Source of the DNA: Halohasta litchfieldiae
Lineage (GTDB): Archaea > Halobacteriota > Halobacteria > Halobacteriales > Haloferacaceae
DNA length: 64,000 bases
Assembly: GCF_002788215.1 (NCBI RefSeq)
Contig: NZ_CP024845.1
Span: 1,426,001-1,490,000, forward strand
Direction: 5' to 3'
This document shows, one piece after another, positions 8,501 through 16,233 of the stretch (positions are counted from its first letter, which is position 1; each line of letters opens with the position of its first letter). The notes below the pieces were generated by a model, which saw nothing but the letters and a program-made list of their open reading frames with translations, was not told where the DNA came from and did not search any database. Both the position numbers and the translations under genes were made by a program.

Positions 8501-9478
8501 ACTGGGATCGAAGGCGCAGTAGAACTATCCAAGAAGCAAAAAGAGGCGGAATCAGAGTTAGAATCGGTTGATGAGGAGATCGAGAAGCTTGAAGAAGATG
8601 CTGAGAAGCTCAAGGATTGGAAAGCGTTCACGGCTCAAGTTGCGGGAGTCAAAGAGGAAATTACGGACTACGCAAGAACATTTGATGAAGGTACTGTAGA
8701 AGAAGAGGATGAGATCAACCGGTTTATCTCACAAATATCAGAGCGGTTCGCTGAAGATCCAGTCGGTGCTCTTGATAACCTAGAAGGATTTAAAGAGAAT
8801 CTAGATCGAATCGAGAGCCAATATAAAAGCAAGCGAAAAGAACATCAGAAGGTCTTCGATGAGAAGCGCGAACGGCTGAAAGAGATTCTCCAAGAGGCAA
8901 CTGATGGCAAAGCACGTGGACTACGTTCAGCCAATTTCAGCATTCGAAACCCAGAGGAATCACGTCGAAACCTGCTAGAGGAGTTCAAAGACACATATAA
9001 AAAGAGCGTATTGGGACGAGCAGAAGAAAACATCGAGGATGCCCGTCGTGAAATTGAGTATGCTCGTGTCGTCGGAATAGAAAAGACAGTCGATGCTAAC
9101 CATAACGAGGTTGAAGAACGGATACTAACAGCAGAATCAACCCTTCAATCACTTCGATCGGAACTTGATCAATTCTCCTTTACAGATATTGGAGATGTAA
9201 CCAACCTTGGAACTGGGGGAGGGGATCTCGTTGAGACAACTGAAAAAATCAACGAAGATGCGAAGGAATTTAGATATGAACAGGAACCAGATGGGGAGAC
9301 TATCGAAGAGACGTTAAAACGAATTGAAGACCACCGCCGAGTGGATTTCAAAGACCTCCTGATGGAATATCACGATAATGGAGATACGATTGATCCAGAA
9401 GAGTTGTTGGATCGCATTCAGCGACTCTTTGTTCTCAACCAGATTGATATAGAAATCTCACAGCGGCGGGGGCGCTAA
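5510..9478 (+). CDS. BrxC/PglY-like large ATPase with coiled coils
   Basis: This 1322-residue protein has a Walker A motif GPFGYGKTST (Lys86) and a Walker B GLVVLGDELQQY (Asp215, Glu216) in an N-terminal P-loop domain. A long middle region contains several winged-helix-like stretches. The C-terminal half is very rich in Glu/Lys heptads between about residues 860 and 1290, a predicted coiled coil. Size and order match the BrxC/PglY ATPases of BREX systems, which form large DNA-associated complexes. No nuclease motif is apparent. It lies between a small P-loop protein and a PglZ-domain protein. Likely role: the central NTP-driven scaffold of a defence complex. Family membership is inferred from motifs and context. 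Confidence 0.8.
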   Translation: MSETVASSNTDELLDLIRKDEGIISTHTASDLEDSAESVEEKYRTYAETHISLGDTSGFEQSVYDSLTENESSTKGYLYGPFGYGKTSTSVSIWHKLNQNEIIAVPPFTVSSFSDIMRATYGWMHYKLRTEAPPYVDKLEDIRKSYLEKEIRSYAEEKKDAHDVGVDKLVTMFEEMERTGELDLSINADTLIDFFDECTKLATDAGFEGLVVLGDELQQYFKSADNRQDAEANFRDLIWDIHSGAQIDNKFGFFVSMPAQTKSSLDTRAGDVLNRLESDNLMLNLENVYGQDFPAELWNEYASRFAFEDQQYDVITSHALNAIGQICSRPELSNGPRTVIDLFRIALQKYQTSRDAFTALDLAEAFYNGEVRFQGSSTIIQSAIGDALDHSSVATDEQKTFILLCAVFPEQGIPEAAVEEYGLIDARRHLSKKLHGEVIKVIDEGYTLIDVTRSDGPQDVVRELIRDFWSEYDTDHPNAEYAHNALANRLVGGEIFKPQRGKLEGWGVGDGLDKEAPQVYRKHGMIGTFDPTYPKRSATVSVTDPAHEDNVVGSANIGPGEADNDIAFNFVLGWEKADETVDPHIRRDSSREFTFMLNGRKTFEELPNGIEFLRDAMDPKAVNPFLMLALVDYLDTTDRDLDPQQQQRIESFQNSLLKQAIQTLFGEELIGNAPFKIRRAGKMAVSTVFREAMQDLYPDYSTLITSTQYESVMGDYLDFLDSLQTVSLCRGIESLKQPKDEVAQRFGLKNTSPFDGRIKKHYSDLLTVENSDKDEYEVRTTLHPFEQFIVDELESGDREEFPLEEIQQTGYNKGYKTEELDLIFEFLSRRRIVGLDEDDSLVLLETDYSIAQVEEILTTGRDLLTKIKKLDQDAVPDGVETAFSEVESVLEETNPEDGERLETLYYHAKEQVEGLEQQGEILYTRHHQACQDLKNRIERKSRQIVPNHLDNTIEGGVQFVGGVNDARSSIRGEYTDINNKLTETATNLEGTLKTQNGTGIEGAVELSKKQKEAESELESVDEEIEKLEEDAEKLKDWKAFTAQVAGVKEEITDYARTFDEGTVEEEDEINRFISQISERFAEDPVGALDNLEGFKENLDRIESQYKSKRKEHQKVFDEKRERLKEILQEATDGKARGLRSANFSIRNPEESRRNLLEEFKDTYKKSVLGRAEENIEDARREIEYARVVGIEKTVDANHNEVEERILTAESTLQSLRSELDQFSFTDIGDVTNLGTGGGDLVETTEKINEDAKEFRYEQEPDGETIEETLKRIEDHRRVDFKDLLMEYHDNGDTIDPEELLDRIQRLFVLNQIDIEISQRRGR

Positions 9479-9488
9479 ATACGGACCG

Positions 9489-10604
9489 ATGGCATACTTT
9501 AATGAAATTAAGGAGCGTGCTCATCAACAGCCAGTCATAGTTCCTCTACCAAAACTAGCTCAATTCTATCTTGAGGACTTCAATATTTACTCCTCTATAG
9601 ATGACTTTCAAACGGACTTTTATCATCCAGATTTTCTTTTTGAAAATGATGTTATCATCGACGCGGACGAACACCATCCCGATTTTGACAGACTGTCATG
9701 CGATGAGGAGACAGTCGGCCCACGATTGAACACTGTCGTTGATTGGGCTTCAAATACTGATCATCAGCGGCTAAAAGAGGACTTGTTGGTTCAGTCTCAA
9801 ATTAAAGAGCATATTCTAGACGCTGTTTCTACGGAGGACCTAGTTATATTGATCATCGTTGATGGTCTCTCGTATGAATCTGTACGGGGGACAGCTATAG
9901 ACGCAAGACCGGTTTTCGTTGATGGTATTTCTACAACAGAACCGGGGTATCGGCGGGTAATATACGGCAAGGGCCAATACTCTCCCACTTCTGTATATGC
10001 TGACCTTCTTGATGCGAAGAGGTTCTATAATGATCTTTCCTATACATACTGGGAACGCGGTGATGAAGATCTTTCTACCGACCTTCATTCCTCTATGAGT
10101 AGCGTAACCCGGATCAGTAGTTTTAATGAGGTAGTTGATGCCCTCCGCGAAGAGTATCCACTAGAAGAGAAAACGTTCGTTCAAATCACACGTATGGGGC
10201 TTGATCAAGACTCTCATAACAGGAAAGAGGAACCGAATAAGTCAGCAGTTGTCCAGGACATACTCGACGACCTCGGGAAGATGCATGAAACTGCTGATAA
10301 ACTTTCAGACCGATTCCGGATCTTCCTCACGGCAGACCACGGAATTCTTTGGAGAGATCAGTTACCCTCTGAAGACTCAATTGTCTGTGAGGATTATCAT
10401 CCTCATGCGCGATTCGTAGAAGGGGGAATGAATATCAAGGAAGGCCGAACAATTTTCGAAACAGATGGGGTCAAGTCAATCGGTCTTGGCTATCCACATC
10501 TGACGAGGAAATTAGCAAATACGGAGTGGGGAGTACACGGAGGGTTCTCATACTATGAATCCATAGTTCCCCTTATTGAAGTCACCGAGGATAGTGCACT
10601 ATGA
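9489..10604 (+). CDS. pglZ-like: PglZ-domain protein (alkaline phosphatase superfamily)
   Basis: This 371-residue protein carries the PglZ signature of the alkaline-phosphatase fold. It has IIVDGLSY with the metal-ligand Asp125, LTADHG with Asp283 and His284, and VHGGFSYYESIVPL with His350, which is the typical closing motif of PglZ. PglZ proteins are the common core of BREX systems, and metal-dependent phosphatase or nuclease activity has been discussed for the family. This copy is short compared with BREX PglZ (often 600-900 residues), so it consists of little more than the catalytic domain. It begins 10 bp after the large ATPase gene and overlaps the HerA-like gene by 4 bp. Confidence 0.85.
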   Translation: MAYFNEIKERAHQQPVIVPLPKLAQFYLEDFNIYSSIDDFQTDFYHPDFLFENDVIIDADEHHPDFDRLSCDEETVGPRLNTVVDWASNTDHQRLKEDLLVQSQIKEHILDAVSTEDLVILIIVDGLSYESVRGTAIDARPVFVDGISTTEPGYRRVIYGKGQYSPTSVYADLLDAKRFYNDLSYTYWERGDEDLSTDLHSSMSSVTRISSFNEVVDALREEYPLEEKTFVQITRMGLDQDSHNRKEEPNKSAVVQDILDDLGKMHETADKLSDRFRIFLTADHGILWRDQLPSEDSIVCEDYHPHARFVEGGMNIKEGRTIFETDGVKSIGLGYPHLTRKLANTEWGVHGGFSYYESIVPLIEVTEDSAL

Positions 10605-11764
10605 AACTGTATATTGGACAAGAAATCGAAGAGGAAGACGATGTGTATATTGATGCATCAAGTGCCCGTTCAATACTCGCTTGCGGAAAGCGCGGAACGG
10701 GTAAAAGCTACACACTCGGGAATGTGGTGGAAGAGATACATACAGAAACAAATGATGTGGTACCGCTTGTCATCGACCCTATGGGAATCTATTGGACAAT
10801 GGCTGAAGAGAATGATGACCAACGCGACCTGCTTTGGGATTGGGGGGTTACTGAACAAGGATTCCCGGTAAACCTTCTCGTACCCGGCGATCCTGAAGAT
10901 CGATATGGTGACGATATTGTCCGTGAATTCCGGTCTCGCGGCATCGATCTAAATCCGCTCCTACTTAATCCATCAGACATGAGCCCTGATGGATGGTGCG
11001 ACTTATTCGATCTGAATATCAACAAACCGATGGGTATCACTCTATATCGTGCTATAAGAGAGCTCAACGAAGACGATACCCCGTTCTATCTTCCAGACAT
11101 CATTAATAAAGTCGAAATGGATGGATCCTCATCTGACCGTACAAAAGAGGCCCTGCTTAATCGGTTAGAAATGGCACGTGATTGGGATATTTTCGCAGGA
11201 GAGTATCAAGACGTGTGGACAACCTTTGATGAAAATCGGATTAACGTTCTTGATGTGAGTGTTCTTGATCCAGGGCAGTACGGGTTAAGAAATTTAGTGG
11301 TTGATGTCCTTGGAAAAGAACTCTTCAGACAACGGCAGGATGCTCGCCGTCGTGAAGAGATGGGACTAAGAGTCGAGATTCCGAAAGTTTGGCTCTTTAT
11401 TGATGAAGCTCATAATTTCGTTCCGAGTGGATCATCATCCTTAGCGAAGGATATGCTAATTCGGTGGGTGAAAGAAGGTCGTCAGCCTGGCCTCTCAATT
11501 GTCGTTGCAAGTCAACAACCCTCTGCAATCGATAGCGAGGTCCTCTCTCAGTGTGATATCACTCTCTGTCACAAGATTACCACAAAGGAAGATATTAGAT
11601 CACTAGATAAACTGAGTCAAGATTACATGGGGAGCAATCTGAAAACCTATGTCAGACAAATCGATAATGTGGGTGAAGCCGTCTTTGTTGACGATGATGA
11701 AGAGACCGTACAGATGGTAAAGATTCGACCTCGAAAAAGTCAGCATGGAGGCGGCGAAGCTTGA
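10601..11764 (+). CDS. HerA-like DNA translocase ATPase
   Basis: This 387-residue ATPase of the HerA/FtsK superfamily has Walker A CGKRGTGKSYT (Lys35), Walker B VWLFIDEAHNF (Asp268, Glu269), and a downstream IVVASQQPSAID sensor-like segment typical of HerA. HerA relatives form hexameric rings that pump double-stranded DNA, and they act in end resection, conjugation and several antiviral systems with partner nucleases or sirtuins. No such nuclease is encoded next to it, so it probably works with the PglZ and BrxC-like proteins. The start overlaps the PglZ stop (ATGA) and the stop overlaps the GNAT start. Confidence 0.87.
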   Translation: MKLYIGQEIEEEDDVYIDASSARSILACGKRGTGKSYTLGNVVEEIHTETNDVVPLVIDPMGIYWTMAEENDDQRDLLWDWGVTEQGFPVNLLVPGDPEDRYGDDIVREFRSRGIDLNPLLLNPSDMSPDGWCDLFDLNINKPMGITLYRAIRELNEDDTPFYLPDIINKVEMDGSSSDRTKEALLNRLEMARDWDIFAGEYQDVWTTFDENRINVLDVSVLDPGQYGLRNLVVDVLGKELFRQRQDARRREEMGLRVEIPKVWLFIDEAHNFVPSGSSSLAKDMLIRWVKEGRQPGLSIVVASQQPSAIDSEVLSQCDITLCHKITTKEDIRSLDKLSQDYMGSNLKTYVRQIDNVGEAVFVDDDEETVQMVKIRPRKSQHGGGEA

Positions 11765-12246
11765 AATCAAAGCTGGACAAGACTGTCCTTCCAATCCAAG
11801 CTGCATCATCAATCAATGAAGTAGAGGCCATCAATGATTTTTTTAATTCTTCCGAAATCAAGAACGATCTTCATTGGTTCACATATCGAGACACATTAAA
11901 ACGTGCTTTTGAGAGAGGAGATCGAGAACTCTATTATGTTGAGGAAACGTCCGGAACTCTTATTGGAGCGTTGATGGTGTGGTGTGAGTCTAGAATTCTA
12001 GACAAACATGAAGCACAGATTCGTCTTGTCGCAGTCTCCAGGGTTGGCCGTGGTGCAGGGATTGGACGCTATCTGTGTGAAGAGGCAGAAGAGTTTGCTC
12101 GAAGCCATGGAAAGGAACAGATGATTGCAGATGTAGTAAAAGGGTCATCTGCTGTAGAATTTTGGAAATCGATTGGTTACGAGGTGCAATCTGGTTGGGA
12201 AACAAAGAAAGGGACAGAAATGTTAACCGTCGAGAAATGGCTATGA
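11761..12246 (+). CDS. GNAT-family N-acyltransferase, last gene of the operon
   Basis: This 161-residue GNAT enzyme begins at a TTG that overlaps the stop of the HerA-like gene. The acetyl-CoA binding motif A is clear: IRLVAVSRVGRGAGIGRYLCEE fits the R/Q-x-x-G-x-G/A pattern. The segment SAVEFWKSIGYE is the usual motif B. GNATs transfer acyl groups to primary amines. Because preQ1 carries an aminomethyl group, the attractive reading is acylation of that amine on the free base or in DNA. Protein acetylation or an unrelated passenger role are equally open. It ends convergently with the small gene at 12241-12480. Confidence 0.85.
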   Translation: MKSKLDKTVLPIQAASSINEVEAINDFFNSSEIKNDLHWFTYRDTLKRAFERGDRELYYVEETSGTLIGALMVWCESRILDKHEAQIRLVAVSRVGRGAGIGRYLCEEAEEFARSHGKEQMIADVVKGSSAVEFWKSIGYEVQSGWETKKGTEMLTVEKWL

Positions 12247-12480
12247 ATCTTCTCGATCTGAAACTGGTCGAAGATCTCTCCATCGGAGGTATTCGACTGA
12301 GTCATCATCAATCTTAACGCTAAACAGATGGGAGTCACGTGGATCTCCTGTTTCTTGGCCAGCATCATCTTCAAATATTTCGACAATTGTTCCGTGTCTA
12401 CTATGAAGTCGTTCATGATCGAGATCGTCTTTATCTGGAATATCAATCTGAACTCGATCTCCAACCTCAAATCGTCTCAT
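12241..12480 (-). CDS. small SH3/KOW-like beta-barrel protein
   Basis: This small protein of about 79 residues is read from the internal ATG at 12480, giving MRRFEVGDRVQIDIP. It has the look of an SH3-like barrel: a VGDRVQI strand, the turn HGTIVEI, and the closing HLFSVKIDDDSVEYLRWRDL. An upstream ATG at 12549 would add 23 polar residues that do not fit the fold. It converges on the GNAT gene, overlapping by 6 bp, and is probably not part of that operon. Its function is unknown. Confidence 0.6.
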   Translation of the reverse strand: MRRFEVGDRVQIDIPDKDDLDHERLHSRHGTIVEIFEDDAGQETGDPRDSHLFSVKIDDDSVEYLRWRDLRPVSDREDS

Positions 12481-12601
12481 TAGTCTGTTTAGTTTTTTCT
12501 CTGGCCTGTCTGTTACGGTTGATATAGTGGATTTGATCACATGGCTCATTTGATGACGTGCAGATAACCAAGTTATGCTAGAAGGCAGTTACAGTCGGAG
12601 T

Positions 12602-12970
12602 ATGACTCTCGTCAAAAATAGATGATCTGAGAGAGACTATCAACACCGGTGAGCAGGACGACCGGGTCCAAGCACTCAAAAGACGAAAAGAGCTCAAATC
12701 TCAATACGAAGAGGTCGACGCAGAACTCACTGACCTACGCCAGCATCGGGATCAAGAGTTTCCCGAGAAACACTGGAGATCCGACAGAGACATGCTGTCA
12801 ACGTACGTGTGCTCCGCTTAACTGTGACTCATGTCGAGTACGAGCAGGGAGAAATAGTGTTTGAATTTTTTGAGGAGGAAATCACACGGAGTATGACTGT
12901 CGGGTACGGGAGCGGTATTGGAATAACAGATGAAGTAAAGTGTCCACCGTGTAACCAAGCCCTCACATAG
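12602..12970 (+). pseudogene. decayed gene: coiled coil plus zinc-ribbon, two frameshifts
   Basis: Reading frames can be joined into one protein-like sequence. It starts MTLVKN at 12602, shifts into a coiled-coil segment (12612 to about 12795) containing QALKRRKELKSQYEEVDAEL, then returns to the first frame for a beta segment EYEQGEIVFEFFEEE and a C-terminal CPPCNQAL that looks like half a zinc knuckle, with a stop at 12968-12970. Both frame changes are needed to keep it open, so the gene is broken. Its function is unknown. Confidence 0.5.
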
Positions 12971-13112
12971 AATAATCTCAAATCAATAAAAACAGAATTC
13001 AATGCGCCAAGTGCAATTCAAGTACCGATTGATAGGGGTGCTTGGTATACATTGTCATCTGAAACCAGCTTATTGTCTCTGACGATGAGAGTGAACCAAT
13101 GTGTATATTAAA

Positions 13113-13847
13113 TCACGATTTTGAATCAAATTCAAGCGTTGGGACTTCAGATTCGTTCCACATCTCATTCATTTGTATTCTAAGATCAACAGTACTATCA
13201 TATGTTTTTAACATTATCTCTTTTTTAAGAAGGGATGATTTTGATTCTGTTTCGATATATATTTTCCCAAAAATTGTCTCTGTGTAGAATTTATACAATT
13301 CTGCTGCAATTGTATTGTAGAATTCGGCTATCGAATCATCTTTATTGGGATTTGGTAGTTGTTGAGAATCAATCTCTATATCTGGAGAATAGTCTTGATT
13401 AGTTGCGTCTGCTGATACGGAAGTTACTAGTCCATATCGAACCCGTTTATTAAGTACGTATTGAATAACTTTCCCACGTGAGAATGTGTCTTCTCCGTAC
13501 ATATCTAGTACTCTTTCCCAAATTTCCCAGATATACTTGCATCCATCCTCAAACTGTTTCTCTAAGTTGTTTGGCACTCTTCCCTTCTCAGTTAGTCTAT
13601 ATTTTTTCTTTTGACCTCGACGCCAATCGTCTGGTGTTTCAACAATACTTTCTTCTTCGTATTTTTCTAACCGACTTTTTAATGTGTTTCTAGAAATAAT
13701 ATCATTCACTTCTCGCAGTAGCTCATTAAAGCCGATCCCATCAGGATAATCATCTAAGGTCTCAAGAATTTGTTCTTGTTGCTTTTGTTCCAGTGTTCCA
13801 TCACTGGCTAAGTTTTGATGTGGGAAAGGCCCCATATCTTCAGTCAT
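13113..13847 (-). CDS. winged-helix transcriptional regulator-like protein
   Basis: This protein of about 244 residues is read from ATG 13847; an ATG 27 bp upstream also exists. Residues 25-90 form a winged-helix domain: GIGFNELLREVNDI, then NTLKSRLEKYEEESIV and the wing KKKYRLTEKGR. The remainder is helical, with a patch of Asp/Glu/Ser. Such a layout suits a ligand-sensing repressor. It is AT-rich and diverges from the gene set starting at 13942, only 95 bp away, so it may control that set. Confidence 0.65.
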   Translation of the reverse strand: MTEDMGPFPHQNLASDGTLEQKQQEQILETLDDYPDGIGFNELLREVNDIISRNTLKSRLEKYEEESIVETPDDWRRGQKKKYRLTEKGRVPNNLEKQFEDGCKYIWEIWERVLDMYGEDTFSRGKVIQYVLNKRVRYGLVTSVSADATNQDYSPDIEIDSQQLPNPNKDDSIAEFYNTIAAELYKFYTETIFGKIYIETESKSSLLKKEIMLKTYDSTVDLRIQMNEMWNESEVPTLEFDSKS

Positions 13848-13941
13848 TGGTATAGTAGTGGTATAGTGGTTCACTCCCCCATATTACTTATGCAATTGGT
13901 GCGATAGAATTGATGAGGAGGGCATCAAGAGCCGACAACCG

Positions 13942-14217
13942 ATGAGTCGAGTGGAATTTGGAGAGAGCATACAGAGAAATAAGATCCAATTAAGAACAAA
14001 GATGGCAAAATATAGCGTAACATCTGACACGGGACTACAAGTTGACGAACATGGTCCTACAAATGAGAAACCGGAATACACTCTTGATGAGGTGGCGGCC
14101 TTCTTTGCTGGTCGAACACTGATCTACCAAGAGAAAAAACAGCTTCGAACAGCCACGTCCATCTCATCAACTCGTACACGTGAAATACGTCGTATGTTAG
14201 TTCGAAACAATCTATGA
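13942..14217 (+). CDS. small hypothetical protein, first of a four-gene set
   Basis: This basic-to-neutral 91-residue protein contains LDEVAAFFAGRTLIYQEKK and a terminal helix TREIRRMLVRNNL, which may form a helix-turn-helix with the preceding serines (TSISSTRTREI). Its stop overlaps the start of the next gene by 4 bp. The most plausible role is a regulator or antitoxin for the following genes; the family is not recognised. Confidence 0.55.
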   Translation: MSRVEFGESIQRNKIQLRTKMAKYSVTSDTGLQVDEHGPTNEKPEYTLDEVAAFFAGRTLIYQEKKQLRTATSISSTRTREIRRMLVRNNL

Positions 14218-14873
14218 CCAGTGACAGTGATAAGGAATTACATCATCCAGCTGGACTCATTAGTGATAATGAGTCTGAGTGCTTGTTTGATGGAGAAACC
14301 TCACAAAAGGCCCGTGATGAGCTACGTGAGCAAATCAGTAATCGACTCGGACAAACACTCCGTGATTTCGCGGTAGTGTACCCGACACTCCGAGAATGCG
14401 ATATTGAATCTGTATTTGATCCAGACTCTCCCCGGAAAGTCACCGAAGTTCGAGCAGCCACACAGGATGCACTTGCGATGCTTGTCTATGGTATGTTGAC
14501 TAACGGTGATATGCTTGAGATGCGACTCCAGGATGCGATTCAGAACGCGGCAATAAGCTACGGTGAACAAATTGATGTGGAACTGAGCCTCCGTCGTGGG
14601 CCGCTTCCAACCATTGAGCAGTTGATTGTACAAGCTGATGAGGAAGGAATCTCTGAGGGAACACTCACCTTATTGGAGTACTTTTTGTATGAAACAGATG
14701 TAAGCCAAGAAAAATTGATTGAGGCTGCAGAATGTTTATCCATTGACTTCTCAGAAGAGGATATAGTAAGTGCTAATCAGATGGGTCCGTGTGTCCGAAA
14801 ACCACAGATGGCCTTTACTGACGTAACGATATCCGATGAAGAAATTGAAGACAGCACAGAAACTAATAAATAG
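14214..14873 (+). CDS. hypothetical helical protein, second of the four-gene set
   Basis: This 219-residue acidic, predominantly helical protein has no catalytic motif that I recognise. Visible features are a conserved-looking helix around DALAMLVYGMLTNGDMLEMRL and a very acidic tail (ISDEEIEDSTETNK). It overlaps the gene before it (ATGA) and is followed after 7 bp by the ADP-ribosyltransferase-like gene. It may be a partner or immunity protein for that enzyme. The position supports a functional link but the sequence does not prove one. Confidence 0.55.
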   Translation: MTSDSDKELHHPAGLISDNESECLFDGETSQKARDELREQISNRLGQTLRDFAVVYPTLRECDIESVFDPDSPRKVTEVRAATQDALAMLVYGMLTNGDMLEMRLQDAIQNAAISYGEQIDVELSLRRGPLPTIEQLIVQADEEGISEGTLTLLEYFLYETDVSQEKLIEAAECLSIDFSEEDIVSANQMGPCVRKPQMAFTDVTISDEEIEDSTETNK

Positions 14874-14880
14874 TAGCTAA

Positions 14881-15570
14881 ATGAAATTAAAAAATTCTGT
14901 AGGTCGAGATGAGTATATCTCTATAGATACTTCTACAATACTCTACCACGTCGCTTCTGCCACTAACTTACCCTCTATCCTTGAACAAGGAATTTTACCC
15001 GCAGATTCAACGCATCGAGACAATTTAGAAACAAAGTTGTCACATATTGCTGCAGATCATGGGATAGAATTTCCAGTTGTCAGACAAGATTGTGTGTTTT
15101 GTTACCCTTCAATAGACATTGCTCTCATGGGTATACACCCAGACACCGAGTGTGACAATAGCCTCATCTCACATAGCGGAATCGTTCTTGTTGATGCAGC
15201 AAGTACAGAAACCAATCTGTATATGGGTGAATTCCGGTATATTTCTGATGCAATAGATTTCCAATATATGGTGAGACCTGATGAGGCGATGATCTCCCAA
15301 TCTTTTGAAGATGCTTTGGCTCGCTACGCTAAATCATTCACTGAAATAGAAAATATCTCACAAATAGAAAATATCTCAGAGCAGTTCCACACCCCAGAAG
15401 TGGTTATTGAAGGAGGGGTCAAACCAAGTGCAATCACTGAATGTATTTTCTGGAAACAACTCCATACTCAAGGGCTCCCACAACCAGTACGAGCAGGTGG
15501 TATTGAGGAAAAAGGTCTCAGTCGACGATCACGTATTGAGGAAAAATATAGAAATGGGAATTGTAGATAG
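14881..15570 (+). CDS. DarT-like / ART-fold protein (putative ADP-ribosyltransferase)
   Basis: This 229-residue protein opens with ILYHVASATNLPSILEQGI (residues 20-38), the first strand and helix seen in DarT/DUF4433 and related ADP-ribosyltransferase folds (the family pattern is an LYH motif followed by NL.SIL..GI). It ends with PEVVIEGGVKPSAITECIF, similar to the DarT closing strand. DarT enzymes ADP-ribosylate DNA thymidine and act in toxin-antitoxin and phage defence. The antitoxin DarG macrodomain is absent here. An 18-bp tandem duplication encodes ENISQIENIS. The stop is adjacent to the GNAT start. RNA-phosphotransferase-like ART folds are an alternative. Confidence 0.55.
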   Translation: MKLKNSVGRDEYISIDTSTILYHVASATNLPSILEQGILPADSTHRDNLETKLSHIAADHGIEFPVVRQDCVFCYPSIDIALMGIHPDTECDNSLISHSGIVLVDAASTETNLYMGEFRYISDAIDFQYMVRPDEAMISQSFEDALARYAKSFTEIENISQIENISEQFHTPEVVIEGGVKPSAITECIFWKQLHTQGLPQPVRAGGIEEKGLSRRSRIEEKYRNGNCR

Positions 15571-16233
15571 ATGACTAGACCTGACCCGAATAGCACTCAA
15601 GATCAGTTGCGTGTTCGGCCTGCTGAGAGTGAGGAAGACGTCTACTTTCTAGCTCAACAAGAGCATCATTACTTTGGACCTGCCAATGATTGGCCGGAAG
15701 AAATTCCACGCAATTACTTGCCAATTGTAGGGGGGAATATACCCGATAGCTCAGAAAATAAAACCCCACTAGATGCTTATGGTGTGATTGCTGAGCACTC
15801 ACCCTCGAAAACCGACCAGACTGTTAGAATCGGAGGAGGTGTCGTATTACTCTATGATCGAAATGATGCTGCTGATACTTTACCCCCAGTCGGTGGTTTT
15901 CCTCATGCAATAGTCTGTGATGTGAATGCCTATCTATTATTCACTGTCGTTGACCCAGCATGGCAAGGACAAGGAATTGGTCGGAGAATCTTACAGGATC
16001 GGCTTCATTGGATCGACTCAACAAACGCAGAAATGGTCTTTACCTGTGGATGGGAGCGCGACTCTAATGGAAGCAGTCGACCGCTTCTTAGCGATGCTGG
16101 ATTCACCGAAAAACGGACAATCGAAGGTTTCTATTCCGATCATAGCCGACGCTCATGTCCAGATTGCGGTGCTTGGCCAACCAACGATAAAATGTGTCAA
16201 TGTCGTACAACAGTATGGATGAAATATCTATAA
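15571..16233 (+). CDS. GNAT acetyltransferase with C-terminal zinc ribbon
   Basis: This 220-residue GNAT enzyme has motif A at LFTVVDPAWQGQGIGRRIL (acetyl-CoA binding loop GQGIGR). It has an unusual C-terminal zinc-binding tail CPDCGAWPTNDKMCQC, which gives four cysteines. GNAT toxins acetylate aminoacyl-tRNAs, and other members modify proteins or small molecules. The gene abuts the ART-like gene with no gap and closes the four-gene set, so its substrate may be linked to that enzyme. GNAT assignment is firm; the role is unknown. Confidence 0.75.
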   Translation: MTRPDPNSTQDQLRVRPAESEEDVYFLAQQEHHYFGPANDWPEEIPRNYLPIVGGNIPDSSENKTPLDAYGVIAEHSPSKTDQTVRIGGGVVLLYDRNDAADTLPPVGGFPHAIVCDVNAYLLFTVVDPAWQGQGIGRRILQDRLHWIDSTNAEMVFTCGWERDSNGSSRPLLSDAGFTEKRTIEGFYSDHSRRSCPDCGAWPTNDKMCQCRTTVWMKYL

